From Sphingosinicella sp. (lineage in GTDB: Bacteria > Pseudomonadota > Alphaproteobacteria > Sphingomonadales > Sphingomonadaceae), in NCBI RefSeq assembly GCF_013911755.1, contig NZ_JACESP010000013.1, positions 42,022 to 106,021 of the forward strand: 64,000 nt of DNA, written 5' to 3'. Position 1 is the first letter of the stretch, and each line of letters starts with the position of its first letter. The notes beneath the pieces are model-generated. The model ran no database searches and had not been told where the DNA came from. It saw nothing but the letters and a program-made list of their open reading frames with translations. Shown here in pieces: positions 50,550-58,812 of this stretch. The translations under genes were made by a program, and so were the position numbers.

Positions 50550-52661
50550 TCAGAACTTGCGCGTCAGCGACGCAAGCAGCGTGCGGTCCTTCGCCGCCGT
50601 ACACAGGCCATGTGTCGTCGCGAGCAGCGAACAGAGGTCGTAGTATTTCTTGTTGAACAGGTTGCTCGCGTTGACGGACGCGACCCACTGCCCCCGGGTT
50701 GCCGACACCATCGCATCGACCAGCGTCACCGACGGCGTCAGGAATGACTGGCCCGCATCGATCTTGTTACCGATATGACGCACGCCGGCACCGGCACGGA
50801 CCTGCCAGTCGTCTCCCACCATGAACGTCTTCGATCCCCAGATCGAAGCGAGTTGCCGCGGCTGCGCCGAGAGACGGTCGCCGGCCGTAAGCGTCGAGCT
50901 TGACGTCAGCACCTTCGCGTCGATGTAGCTATAGGACGCGGTGAACTCGAAGTTTTCAGGCATCCGTATGATCGCTTCGAGCTCAACGCCCGTCGAGCCC
51001 ACGGAACCACCCTGAATGAAATTCTGGATGTTGCCGGGATCCTGCGAAATATAGTTCGATTCCTTGATGTCGAAATACGCCACGCTGAGCAGGGCGCCGC
51101 GCATCGGCTCCCACTTCACGCCGCCCTCGTACTGGCGGGCGGTGCGGGGCGCATACGGATTTCCGAAGAAGTCGCCGCCCGGCACGGGCAGGAAGGATTC
51201 GGCGTAGTTGAAATAGGGCGAAACGCCTTTCACCACCTCGGCGATGATACCGCCGCGGAACGACCATGCCGTCTGCGAAAGCTCAGACACGCCGTTGCGC
51301 TTCGAAGTCGCCTTGTCGCGGCGCAGGCCGAGCACGACATGCACGCGGTCGGCGTAGCTCATCTGGTTCTGAACATAGAAACCGAGCTGCGTGCTCTTGT
51401 AATCGAGGAAGTTGAAAGCGCCGTAGTCGAAATCCGCACCATATTCCGGATTATAGATGTTGATGGGCGGTGGCGCCGGGAATGGGAAGAAGTTGAGGTA
51501 CGAGAAGCCCTCGTCCTTGCTCTGCTTGAACCACGTATAATCGACGCCGAGCAGAACCTTGTGCTCGATCGGGCCGGTCGCGAAATCGATCGAGAGATTG
51601 TTGTCGCTGTTGAAGACCTTGCTCTTCTCGTAATTCACGTAGAACTCGCGGCGAAGCATCGTCTCCGCCTCGTCTTCCCAAGGTTCGCTCGTGTAGTTTG
51701 TGTAGACTTCCTTGTAGTCCGTATCCATGTGGCTGTAGCGCGAGGCGCTGCGGAAGGTGATCGCATCGCTGAAGCTGTGCGAGACGATCAGCGCGGCGGA
51801 CGCATATTCGGTGTCCATCCCGTTGAAACCGGGTTCGCCCTGATAGAAGTTGAACTTCACCCGCTCCGCCTTGCTCGGCGCGAGAAGCGACTTGAAGAGC
51901 GGCGCGTAGCCAAGCGAGCCCTGCTTGTCCTTCTGATAGAGGCCGATCAACGTGATGTCGGTGTTCGGGCCGGGCTGGAAACGCAGCGACGGGTTGATGA
52001 GCAGGCGGTCATCGGGCGTACCCCACTGCGTCTTGCCGTCGCGCAGCACGCCGACGAAGCGCGCAGCAACGCCCTCGGTGAGCGGACCTGTCACATCGAT
52101 CTGGCCCTGGATGCGGTCGTCAGTACCGCCGATGATGCCGACCTCGCCGCCGAATTCGAACTGCGGCAGCTTGCTGACCGCATTGAGAACGCCGCCGGGG
52201 CCGCCCGCGCCGTAAAGCACCGAAGACGGACCGCGCAGCACTTCGGCGCGTTCGAGCGTGAACGGCTCGAGCCGAGCGCCGTAGATGAAATCGGGCATAC
52301 GCTTCAGCCCGTCGAGATACTGCGCCGCATCGAAGCCGCGCGTCAGCACGAAGTCGCCGCGCGAGTCCACGCTGTTGTTGGAGGCGACACCGGCGCTGTA
52401 GCGGTAGACGTCCTGGAAGTCGACGACTGTGCGGTCCTGGAATTCCTGAGCGGTGACGACGCTGATCGACTGCGGCACTTCGGTGAGCGGCGTATCGGTT
52501 TTGGTCGCGGCGACTGCGCGCTCCGCCGTTACGATGATGCTTTCATCGTCACTGACGGCCTGCGCTGAGGCGGCCGTGGGCAGAAGTGCCACGCAGCTTG
52601 TCGAAAGTAGCGTCAGCCAGAGCTTCGACGTCGGACCGGAATTTTGGATTGCAAGCTTCAT
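50550..52661 (-). CDS. TonB-dependent receptor, siderophore-receptor-like
   Basis: A 703-residue receptor. Signal peptide cleavage is expected near AASAQA, then a TonB box-like DESIIVTA, a plug with LTEVPQSISVVTAQEFQDRTVVDFQDVYRYSAGV (the PQSI motif of ferrisiderophore receptors), AEVLRGPSSVLYGAGGPGGVLNAVSK, and a barrel ending TLLASLTRKF. The ATG at 52661 is used because AAGGGGG lies 5 bp upstream; an earlier ATG has no such site. Paired TTACCC boxes precede it on its strand. The PepSY gene is divergent, an arrangement common for siderophore uptake, though no clear Fur box is visible. Confidence 0.93.
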   Translation of the reverse strand: MKLAIQNSGPTSKLWLTLLSTSCVALLPTAASAQAVSDDESIIVTAERAVAATKTDTPLTEVPQSISVVTAQEFQDRTVVDFQDVYRYSAGVASNNSVDSRGDFVLTRGFDAAQYLDGLKRMPDFIYGARLEPFTLERAEVLRGPSSVLYGAGGPGGVLNAVSKLPQFEFGGEVGIIGGTDDRIQGQIDVTGPLTEGVAARFVGVLRDGKTQWGTPDDRLLINPSLRFQPGPNTDITLIGLYQKDKQGSLGYAPLFKSLLAPSKAERVKFNFYQGEPGFNGMDTEYASAALIVSHSFSDAITFRSASRYSHMDTDYKEVYTNYTSEPWEDEAETMLRREFYVNYEKSKVFNSDNNLSIDFATGPIEHKVLLGVDYTWFKQSKDEGFSYLNFFPFPAPPPINIYNPEYGADFDYGAFNFLDYKSTQLGFYVQNQMSYADRVHVVLGLRRDKATSKRNGVSELSQTAWSFRGGIIAEVVKGVSPYFNYAESFLPVPGGDFFGNPYAPRTARQYEGGVKWEPMRGALLSVAYFDIKESNYISQDPGNIQNFIQGGSVGSTGVELEAIIRMPENFEFTASYSYIDAKVLTSSSTLTAGDRLSAQPRQLASIWGSKTFMVGDDWQVRAGAGVRHIGNKIDAGQSFLTPSVTLVDAMVSATRGQWVASVNASNLFNKKYYDLCSLLATTHGLCTAAKDRTLLASLTRKF

Positions 52662-52774
52662 TCTTACCCCCTTTTTCATGCGGCTGCGTATTGCCGGGTG
52701 CGGCTGTCTGTTATCCCCGGCCTCCTACATCACGCATTCAACAACAGTCTCGGCAGACGGCGAACGGCTTTTGA

Positions 52775-52800
52775 GGGTAATGAGACGCAAAGACGGGTAA
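52775..52800 (-). promoter_or_regulatory. Paired TTACCC boxes for the TonB receptor
   Basis: On the minus strand TTACCC lies at 52800-52795 and again at 52780-52775 (20 bp apart), about 115 bp before the receptor start. They are oriented toward that gene, mirroring the plus-strand pair at 52876/52897. Confidence 0.55.
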
Positions 52801-52875
52801 GCCAAAAGCACATCTGCCGGGTAGCGGTTCTTGCCCATGCAAGTGACGCAGTTCTCACGTTTTCGGCTTTGATTG

Positions 52876-52903
52876 CTTACCCGGTTGCACATCAGGCTTA
52901 CCC
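52876..52903 (+). promoter_or_regulatory. Paired CTTACCC boxes for the PepSY gene
   Basis: CTTACCC at 52876-52882 and 52897-52903, exactly 21 bp apart as at 30937/30958, and 48 bp before the PepSY start. With the opposite pair at 52775/52795 it makes a two-way promoter. The rest of the 289-bp gap 52662-52950 shows no gene. Confidence 0.55.
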
Positions 52904-52950
52904 TTTCGCCGCGTTGCAGACAGCGATTCGGAACGGCACCATGCAACGTT

Positions 52951-54045
52951 ATGACATCAAACCCGCAGCCCCCCCGCCGATCCGTTCGCAACCGGATCGT
53001 GAAGCTTCACCGCTGGCTCGGCCTCGGCGCCGCGCTGTTCTGGCTGGTTCAGGCCATCACCGGAACGCTGCTCAGCTTTCACTTCGAGCTGGAGGACATG
53101 GCGCTCAGCGGGGGGCACCGCCCGACCGATCCAGCCGCGATCGAACGACGGATCGACAGTTTCGCTTCAGATGGCGCAGAGGCCGGGATCACCTGGATAT
53201 GGACGACCGCGGGCCTACCGGATCGCTATATCATCCTGTTTGCCGGCGCGGATGGAACGCAGCGCAAAGCCTATATCGACGGTGCGGGTGACATCCTGCG
53301 CGAACGAGCGGCCGACGACTACAGCTTCCTCGCCCTCGTGCGCGAGATCCATCTGACGCTTGCGGCCGGGACGCTCGGCCACTGGCTTCTTGCCGTTTCA
53401 GGCCTGCTGCTTTTCACCAACCTGATCTTCGGGATCGTCGCGGCCTGGCCACGGCGGGGGCAGTGGCGCAGCGTTCTGAAGCCGGTCGGCTCGACCGGGA
53501 AGACGGCGGGCCTCTATTCCTGGCATCGCGCCGTGGGGCTGTGGGCGGCGGTTCCCGCCATCGTGATCGCGGGGACGGGGACGCTCATTCTGTTCGAACA
53601 TCCACTGCGCGATCTCGCCCGCGTTCCCGACATCACCCTGCCCGCCAACCCTCCCGCAGGCCCCACCGTCGGCTTCGCCGCCGCCCGGCAGGCCGCCGTG
53701 GAGGCAATCCCCGGAAGCCGGTTCGTGGGAACGACCTTTCCGTCAGCGCAAGACGCCAGCTATTATGCGTGGGTGCGTGCACCCGGCGAGCTTTATCGCG
53801 GCGGATACGGCGGCAGTCTCGTGATCGTCGATGCCAACACAGGCGACGTTCGCGGCGCTTGGCCCGCGACGCAGGCCGGTCCCGCCCGCGCGATTATCGC
53901 TTCTTTCTACCCGCTGCACACGGGGGAAAGCCTCGGCACGTTTGGCCGCATCCTGACCATGTCGCTGGGCGTTTGGCTCACCGTTACGATCATCCTAGGG
54001 ACGTGGTTGTGGTTCCGGCGACGATCACGGGGCAGCGCGGCGTAA
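52951..54045 (+). CDS. PepSY-associated transmembrane protein (ferric reductase-like)
   Basis: A 364-residue inner-membrane protein with the PepSY-TM layout. The first helix with its His motif is VKLHRWLGLGAALFWLVQAITGTLLSFHFELED, a periplasmic loop follows, then LTLAAGTLGHWLLAVSGLLLFTNLIFGIVAAWP, WHRAVGLWAAVPAIVIAGTGTLILFEHP, and the last helix LTVTIILGTWLWFRRR. These proteins usually sit next to ferrisiderophore receptors and are thought to reduce or help release iron. The ATG at 52951 fits the first basic segment. It ends 21 bp inside the convergent HMG-CoA reductase gene. Confidence 0.87.
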   Translation: MTSNPQPPRRSVRNRIVKLHRWLGLGAALFWLVQAITGTLLSFHFELEDMALSGGHRPTDPAAIERRIDSFASDGAEAGITWIWTTAGLPDRYIILFAGADGTQRKAYIDGAGDILRERAADDYSFLALVREIHLTLAAGTLGHWLLAVSGLLLFTNLIFGIVAAWPRRGQWRSVLKPVGSTGKTAGLYSWHRAVGLWAAVPAIVIAGTGTLILFEHPLRDLARVPDITLPANPPAGPTVGFAAARQAAVEAIPGSRFVGTTFPSAQDASYYAWVRAPGELYRGGYGGSLVIVDANTGDVRGAWPATQAGPARAIIASFYPLHTGESLGTFGRILTMSLGVWLTVTIILGTWLWFRRRSRGSAA

Positions 54046-55314
54046 TTCGGCGAGCGCCGCTGCTGCTGCCGCCTCGTTGATGGTGCTGCGCGCAACGATG
54101 CACCTTGCGACTTCGGCGACCTCATCACCGACAGCACCGACGGCAAATGCGACATTCTGGGCGTGAAGCGACATGTGCCCGCGCTGAATGCCCTCGGTCG
54201 CAAGCGCCTTCATCGCACCGAAATTCTGTGCGAGCCCCACGGCCGCGATGATCCGCGCCAGATCGCTCGCCGTCTTCACCTGCAGAATGGCGAGAAGCGC
54301 GCGCGCCGTGGGATGAATTTTGACCGCGCCGCCGACCAGACCGACAGCGAGCGGCAGTTCGATCGTACCCGCAAGATCGCCCGCGGCGGTGATCTCCCAA
54401 CTCGTCAGGCTCCGGTAGCGACCGGTGCGGGCCGCGAACGCATGGGCGCCCGATTCCACCGCGCGCGTGTCGTTGCCCGTCGCGAGGACGACCGCGGACA
54501 CGCCATTCATGATACCTTTGTTGTGCGTCGCGGCGCGGTACGGATCGTTGTCCGCAAATTGATATGCCGCGATCATCGCGTCGCGAACCTCCGCTCCGCC
54601 GATAGCCGCAGAAGGCCACGTGGCCCGCGCGCGCACGACACGGCGATCTGCGAGGTTGGAGAGGATTCGCAAAAGCGCCCGCCCGCCTGTCCACGCGGCG
54701 AGATCAGGCGCGAGCCGCTCCGCCATGGAGTTGACCGCGTTCGCACCCATCGCATCGCGCGTATCGACAATGATGTGCGTGATGAGCATTTCGCCTGACG
54801 GCGTTTCGACGCGGCGGACCTCGATATCCCGAAAGCCGCCGCCAAGGCTGACCAGCGTCGGATCGCAGGCGTTGCAGATGCGCTCGATTTCCAGCCGGCG
54901 TTCCAGGATGATGAGACGCGCGCGGGCGGGATCGGGAAGCCCGAGCAACTGGATCTGCGCGATCATTTCCGTGCCCGACATCGAGGTCGTGAAACCGCCC
55001 GCTTCGTAACACTGCCGGGCCGCATTGCCGACGGCGGCAACGACCGACGATTCTTCCGTCGCCATGGGCACCAGAACATCGCGCCCGTCGACGCGCATGT
55101 TGGTCGCGATGCCAACCGGAATGGCGATCGTGGTGACCATGTTCTCGATCATGTGGTCGGCAAGCACTGTATCGATATTCGACGGCAGCGCGAGTTGACG
55201 GCGATGCTCATCGGCAAGGTTCGCGAACGCGGCGACATGGTCGATACGCTGCGCAACCGGCAGCTTGTGAAAGCCCGGTATTCGGGATGTGTGTGAAATC
55301 GCTTGATCTGTCAC
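54025..55314 (-). CDS. mvaA: Degradative class II HMG-CoA reductase
   Basis: A 429-residue class II hydroxymethylglutaryl-CoA reductase, the length of the Pseudomonas mevalonii enzyme. Catalytic residues are all visible: Glu in VPMATEESSVVAA (about 87-88), Lys in THNKGIMNG, Asp in GNDTRAVE, and His in GHMSLHAQN. The GTG at 55314, with GGAGAAAG upstream, starts the protein at the place expected from the family (TSRIPGFHKLP); the ATG at 55344 adds ten residues. In this clade it normally oxidises mevalonate to HMG-CoA. No mevalonate kinase or HMG-CoA lyase is nearby. It diverges from a MocR regulator. Confidence 0.92.
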   Translation of the reverse strand: MTDQAISHTSRIPGFHKLPVAQRIDHVAAFANLADEHRRQLALPSNIDTVLADHMIENMVTTIAIPVGIATNMRVDGRDVLVPMATEESSVVAAVGNAARQCYEAGGFTTSMSGTEMIAQIQLLGLPDPARARLIILERRLEIERICNACDPTLVSLGGGFRDIEVRRVETPSGEMLITHIIVDTRDAMGANAVNSMAERLAPDLAAWTGGRALLRILSNLADRRVVRARATWPSAAIGGAEVRDAMIAAYQFADNDPYRAATHNKGIMNGVSAVVLATGNDTRAVESGAHAFAARTGRYRSLTSWEITAAGDLAGTIELPLAVGLVGGAVKIHPTARALLAILQVKTASDLARIIAAVGLAQNFGAMKALATEGIQRGHMSLHAQNVAFAVGAVGDEVAEVARCIVARSTINEAAAAAALAELRRAAP

Positions 55315-55372
55315 CGCGGTTCTTTCTCCGAACGCCTGACGCATCGATAACGAGTCCGCCCCACTTGAGGCA

Positions 55373-55410
55373 GGTACAATTCAGGGCGATATGATAGGAA
55401 CGTGGTGCAA
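55373..55410. promoter_or_regulatory. Direct repeats in the HMG-CoA reductase/MocR promoter
   Basis: GGTACAA (55373-55379) and GGTGCAA (55404-55410) are 31 bp apart, about three helical turns, as seen for sites of MocR regulators. They lie in the divergent gap and could serve both genes. Confidence 0.35.
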
Positions 55411-55427
55411 CCGGAGAGCCGACCAGC

Positions 55428-56795
55428 ATGCCGTCGCCGCCAATGAAGATCGATTTCGTCATCAACAGCATCCTGATGCAGCTGGACGCGGGAACGCTGC
55501 GCCCGGGGCAGCGGTTGCCGTCGATCCGCGACGAGGCCCAGCGGCTCGGTATCGGCAAGAATACCGTGGTAGAGGCGTATCTTCGCCTTGTTGGACAGGG
55601 CGTTTTGCAGGCGAAGCCGGGATCGGGCTATTATGTTGTGCGCACCCCGCAAGCAGCCGCAAAAGCTGAGCGCCCCCCCGCGTTGGCGACCGATCGGCTG
55701 TCCCTCCTCACCGAGCAACTGGACCGGCGGCTGCCGATCCGTCCCGGTGACGGTCGCCCGCCGAGCGAGTGGCTAGAGACATCGGAACTCCGCCGCTATC
55801 TGTCGTATCAGCGCTTTCAGGAAGCGGATTCGTATAATTCAAGCTGGGGATACGGCCCGCTGCGCGAACGGCTTTGCGGCGCGTTCGCCGAACGGGGAAT
55901 CGCGTGCCGCGAGGGGCAACTATTGATGACGCACGGCGCCAACCATGCGATGGATCTTGTGATCCGCCGCTACATCAGGCCCGGCGACAATGTGCTTGTC
56001 GATGACCCCGGTTACTATCCGCTGCTCGCCAAGCTGGCCCTCGCCGGTGCGAACGCCATCGGCGTGTCGCGGCGGCATGACGGCCCCGACGTTGCCGACC
56101 TCGAGGACAAGGCGAGGAGAAGCGGCGCGAAGTTTTTCTTCACCCAGTCGCTTGCCCACAATCCGACCGGGGGATCCATTACCATCGGCACCGCCTATGC
56201 GGTCCTGCGCACCGCCACCGATCTCGATATTCGCATAGTCGAAGACGATCCTTTCGCGGATATTCTGCCGTATACCGCGCCGCGCCTTGCGGCGCTCGAC
56301 CAGCTTGAGCGCGTTATCTACATTGGGACGTTTTCCAAGACTCTCGCGGGCAGCTTCCGTACCGGTTACATGGCTGCTGCCCCAAGGCTGGCGAACGAAC
56401 TCAACGATCTCAAGATCGCGACCGCCGTTTCGACGTCGGCACATGACGAACGCCTGATTTTCCAGCTTGTGGAGCATGGCCACTATCTGAAACACCTCCG
56501 GCGTCTGCGCGCGCGCGCTAGCGCGGCGACAACGGCAAGCGTGGATGCGCTGGAAGCCCTGGGCCTCACCATCCGCCGCCCGATCGGCGGCGGCTTCTAC
56601 CTGTGGGTCGAGCTTCTCGAACACATGAACGGCGAGCATCTCGTTCACGACGCAGCAAAGGCGGGCATCTTCATCGCCCTTTCAGCCAATTTTTCGATTG
56701 GCGAAAATCCGGCGCCCGCTATGCGGGTCAACGTCGCCTACGGTGCCGATCCGACCTTCATCGCCTGGCTTCGCGAGAAGCTGGAAAACCGCTAA
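55428..56795 (+). CDS. MocR/PdxR-type PLP-dependent transcriptional regulator
   Basis: A 455-residue GntR-aminotransferase fusion. The N-terminal GntR winged helix is VINSILMQLDAGTLRPGQRLPSIRDEAQRLGIGKNTVVEAYLRLVGQGVLQAKPGSGYYV (about 11-70). The aminotransferase-fold part (about 100-450) follows, with DDPGYYPLLAKLAL, SLAHNPTGGSI, VEDDPFADI and the PLP lysine in YIGTFSKTLAGSFRTGYM. The ATG at 55428 has GGAGAG 9 bp upstream. It likely controls the divergent HMG-CoA reductase. Convergent with the enoyl-CoA hydratase by 4 bp. Confidence 0.9.
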   Translation: MPSPPMKIDFVINSILMQLDAGTLRPGQRLPSIRDEAQRLGIGKNTVVEAYLRLVGQGVLQAKPGSGYYVVRTPQAAAKAERPPALATDRLSLLTEQLDRRLPIRPGDGRPPSEWLETSELRRYLSYQRFQEADSYNSSWGYGPLRERLCGAFAERGIACREGQLLMTHGANHAMDLVIRRYIRPGDNVLVDDPGYYPLLAKLALAGANAIGVSRRHDGPDVADLEDKARRSGAKFFFTQSLAHNPTGGSITIGTAYAVLRTATDLDIRIVEDDPFADILPYTAPRLAALDQLERVIYIGTFSKTLAGSFRTGYMAAAPRLANELNDLKIATAVSTSAHDERLIFQLVEHGHYLKHLRRLRARASAATTASVDALEALGLTIRRPIGGGFYLWVELLEHMNGEHLVHDAAKAGIFIALSANFSIGENPAPAMRVNVAYGADPTFIAWLREKLENR

Positions 56796-57559
56796 TCAGC
56801 GACCTTTTTCTCACTGGGCGCGGCAAAGCGCTTCAGCGTCTGCTTGGCGTGATCGCTGGTGAACGTACGCTGGCCGAGCGCGGCTTCGCGCGCGAACGCT
56901 TCGGCGGTCGAGAGATCGTAGAGTGTCAGCGCGGCCTCCTTGATCGTCTGGACGGCAAGTGGGCTTTTCTGCGCGATTTCAGCGGCAAGTGCGGCGGCTG
57001 TTGTTTCCACGCGATCATCGGGGACAACCTGATTGAGAACCCCGCGCGAAAGCAGTTCAGCCGCCGTGAAGCGCCGGCCCGTCAGCATAATCTCCATAGC
57101 GTGCGCATAGGCGATCTGGCGCGTCAGTCGAACGAGTGTGCCGCCCGCCGGGACGAATCCGTGGTTCACTTCGGGGAATTGAAACACCGCGTCTTCGGAT
57201 GCTATTCGTATATCCGTCGCGAGCATGATTTCGAAGCCGCCGCCCATGCACAGACCGCGAACTGCCGACACGATGGGCTTGTAGAAACCGCCGGTCTTCA
57301 GGTGGGCGGGATCCCAAGCACTGATATCGAACCGGCCCGACGCGAGCGCCGGAATGGATTCGGATAGATCGGCACCGACGCAGAAGGCGCGGTCTCCGGC
57401 CCCGGCGAGCACAACGGAGTGAATGCGATCGTCGCGGTCGATCTCCGCGAAGGCCCGCCCGAGATCGTCGTACATGGCCAGCGTCAACGCGTTCAGCTTT
57501 TCCGGTCGTGCGAAACGCACGGTCGCGACGGCGCCATCGCGGGTCACTTCGATCGCCAC
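56792..57559 (-). CDS. Enoyl-CoA hydratase/isomerase (crotonase)
   Basis: A 255-residue crotonase. The oxyanion-hole and catalytic regions are VVLAGAGDRAFCVGADLSE and VRGLCMGGGFEIMLATDIRIASEDAVFQFPEVNHGFVPAGG. It lacks a clear Glu in the second catalytic position (PAGGTLVRL), so substrate type (hydratase or 3-methylglutaconyl-CoA-like) is open. The GTG start shares a base with the CoA-transferase stop. It is the last gene of the leftward operon. Confidence 0.88.
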   Translation of the reverse strand: MAIEVTRDGAVATVRFARPEKLNALTLAMYDDLGRAFAEIDRDDRIHSVVLAGAGDRAFCVGADLSESIPALASGRFDISAWDPAHLKTGGFYKPIVSAVRGLCMGGGFEIMLATDIRIASEDAVFQFPEVNHGFVPAGGTLVRLTRQIAYAHAMEIMLTGRRFTAAELLSRGVLNQVVPDDRVETTAAALAAEIAQKSPLAVQTIKEAALTLYDLSTAEAFAREAALGQRTFTSDHAKQTLKRFAAPSEKKVAD

Positions 57560-58812
57560 TAGATCACACCTTTTCCGCGGAGCGTCGCGAGCGCGGCATC
57601 ATCGAGACCGAGCATGTGTTTCAAGATCAGTTCATTGTGCTGGCCAAGCGCGGGCGCCGGGTCGTGCGCGCCGACCGTCGCACCGGAGAGTTTGATCGGA
57701 AGGCCAAGCATCTCGATATCGCGGCCCGCAACGGGCACATCGACGATCATCCCCCGCGCCCGGATATGCGGGTCGGCGATCACCTCGTCGATCGATTTGA
57801 TCGCGCTGAGCGGCACGTCGTCCCCCGCTATCGCCTCCAGTTCCGCCTTGGTGTAGCGGCTGAACCAGCGGTTGAGCAGAGGCGTGACGACGGTTTCATC
57901 GGTTTCCGGATCGAACCGCTTCTCCATCGTGTCAATACGCGGGTCCGTCGCCCACTCCGGCTCCCCGAATAGCGCGCACGTGATCGCCCAGAACTTGTCC
58001 GTATATCCACCGAAGAAGACGTAGCCGTCCGCACAGGGATATTGACCGTAGGGGCGCACGAAGGGATGGTCATTGCCGAGCGGCGTAGCGATTTCCTTGT
58101 CCACGGTGTAGCGAACCACCGCGTTCTCGGTGAGCGAGAAAACGGCGTCCTGCTGCGAGACATCGACGATCTGGCCGACGCCCTTGCGCTCCGCTTCGCG
58201 CAGCGCCGCCAGAATGCCGACCGCCGCATAGAGCGATGCCGAGAGATCGCCGATGATCGTGCCTACGCGCACCGGCGGCTGACCGGGATAGCCGTTCATG
58301 GACCAGAGCCCCCCAGTCGCCTGCCCGCTATTGTCATAGCCGGGTCGCCGGGAATTCGGGCCGCAGCGGCCGAAACCGCTGATCGCGGCATAGACGAGAC
58401 GCGGATTTTCGAGCTTGAGTGCGTCGTAGCCGAGGCCGAGCTTGTCCATTACGCCGGGGCGGAAATTTTCGACAAGAATATCCGCTTTTCGCACCAGCCT
58501 TCGGAACAGCGCCTTTCCCTCCTCGCTTCTGAGATCGAGCGAGACGCCAAGCTTGTTGCGATTGTACTGCGCGTAGAAGGCGCTCTCCTGCGTATCGCCA
58601 TTGCCCACCATCGGCGGAAAGGTGCGCGTGTAATCCGGATCCTGCGGATGTTCGATCTTGATGACGGTCGCGCCCATATCCGCAAGCATCATCGCACAAA
58701 ACGGCCCGGCAACAACGCGCGTGACATCGAGAACGACGACGCCGGCGAGCGGTCCGTCGCGCCGGGGCGTTATCGCTTCGTGACGATCCGCATCAACCTG
58801 CATATCGTTCAT
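57559..58812 (-). CDS. CaiB/BaiF family III CoA-transferase
   Basis: A 417-residue class III CoA-transferase with GPLAGVVVLDVTRVVAGPFCAMMLADMGATVIKIEHP, YNRNKLGVSLDLRSEEGKALFRRLV and GYDNSGQATGGLWSMNG around the expected acyl-carrying Asp (YDNSG). It activates a carboxylic acid imported by the adjacent MHS transporter, with which it overlaps by 20 bp. With the crotonase next to it, it can hand over an acyl-CoA for hydration. Confidence 0.92.
   Translation of the reverse strand: MNDMQVDADRHEAITPRRDGPLAGVVVLDVTRVVAGPFCAMMLADMGATVIKIEHPQDPDYTRTFPPMVGNGDTQESAFYAQYNRNKLGVSLDLRSEEGKALFRRLVRKADILVENFRPGVMDKLGLGYDALKLENPRLVYAAISGFGRCGPNSRRPGYDNSGQATGGLWSMNGYPGQPPVRVGTIIGDLSASLYAAVGILAALREAERKGVGQIVDVSQQDAVFSLTENAVVRYTVDKEIATPLGNDHPFVRPYGQYPCADGYVFFGGYTDKFWAITCALFGEPEWATDPRIDTMEKRFDPETDETVVTPLLNRWFSRYTKAELEAIAGDDVPLSAIKSIDEVIADPHIRARGMIVDVPVAGRDIEMLGLPIKLSGATVGAHDPAPALGQHNELILKHMLGLDDAALATLRGKGVI

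Noticed and set aside
52662-52950. Fur box at the receptor/PepSY promoter
   Set aside because: I looked for an AT-rich GATAATGATAATC-like palindrome and saw none convincing.
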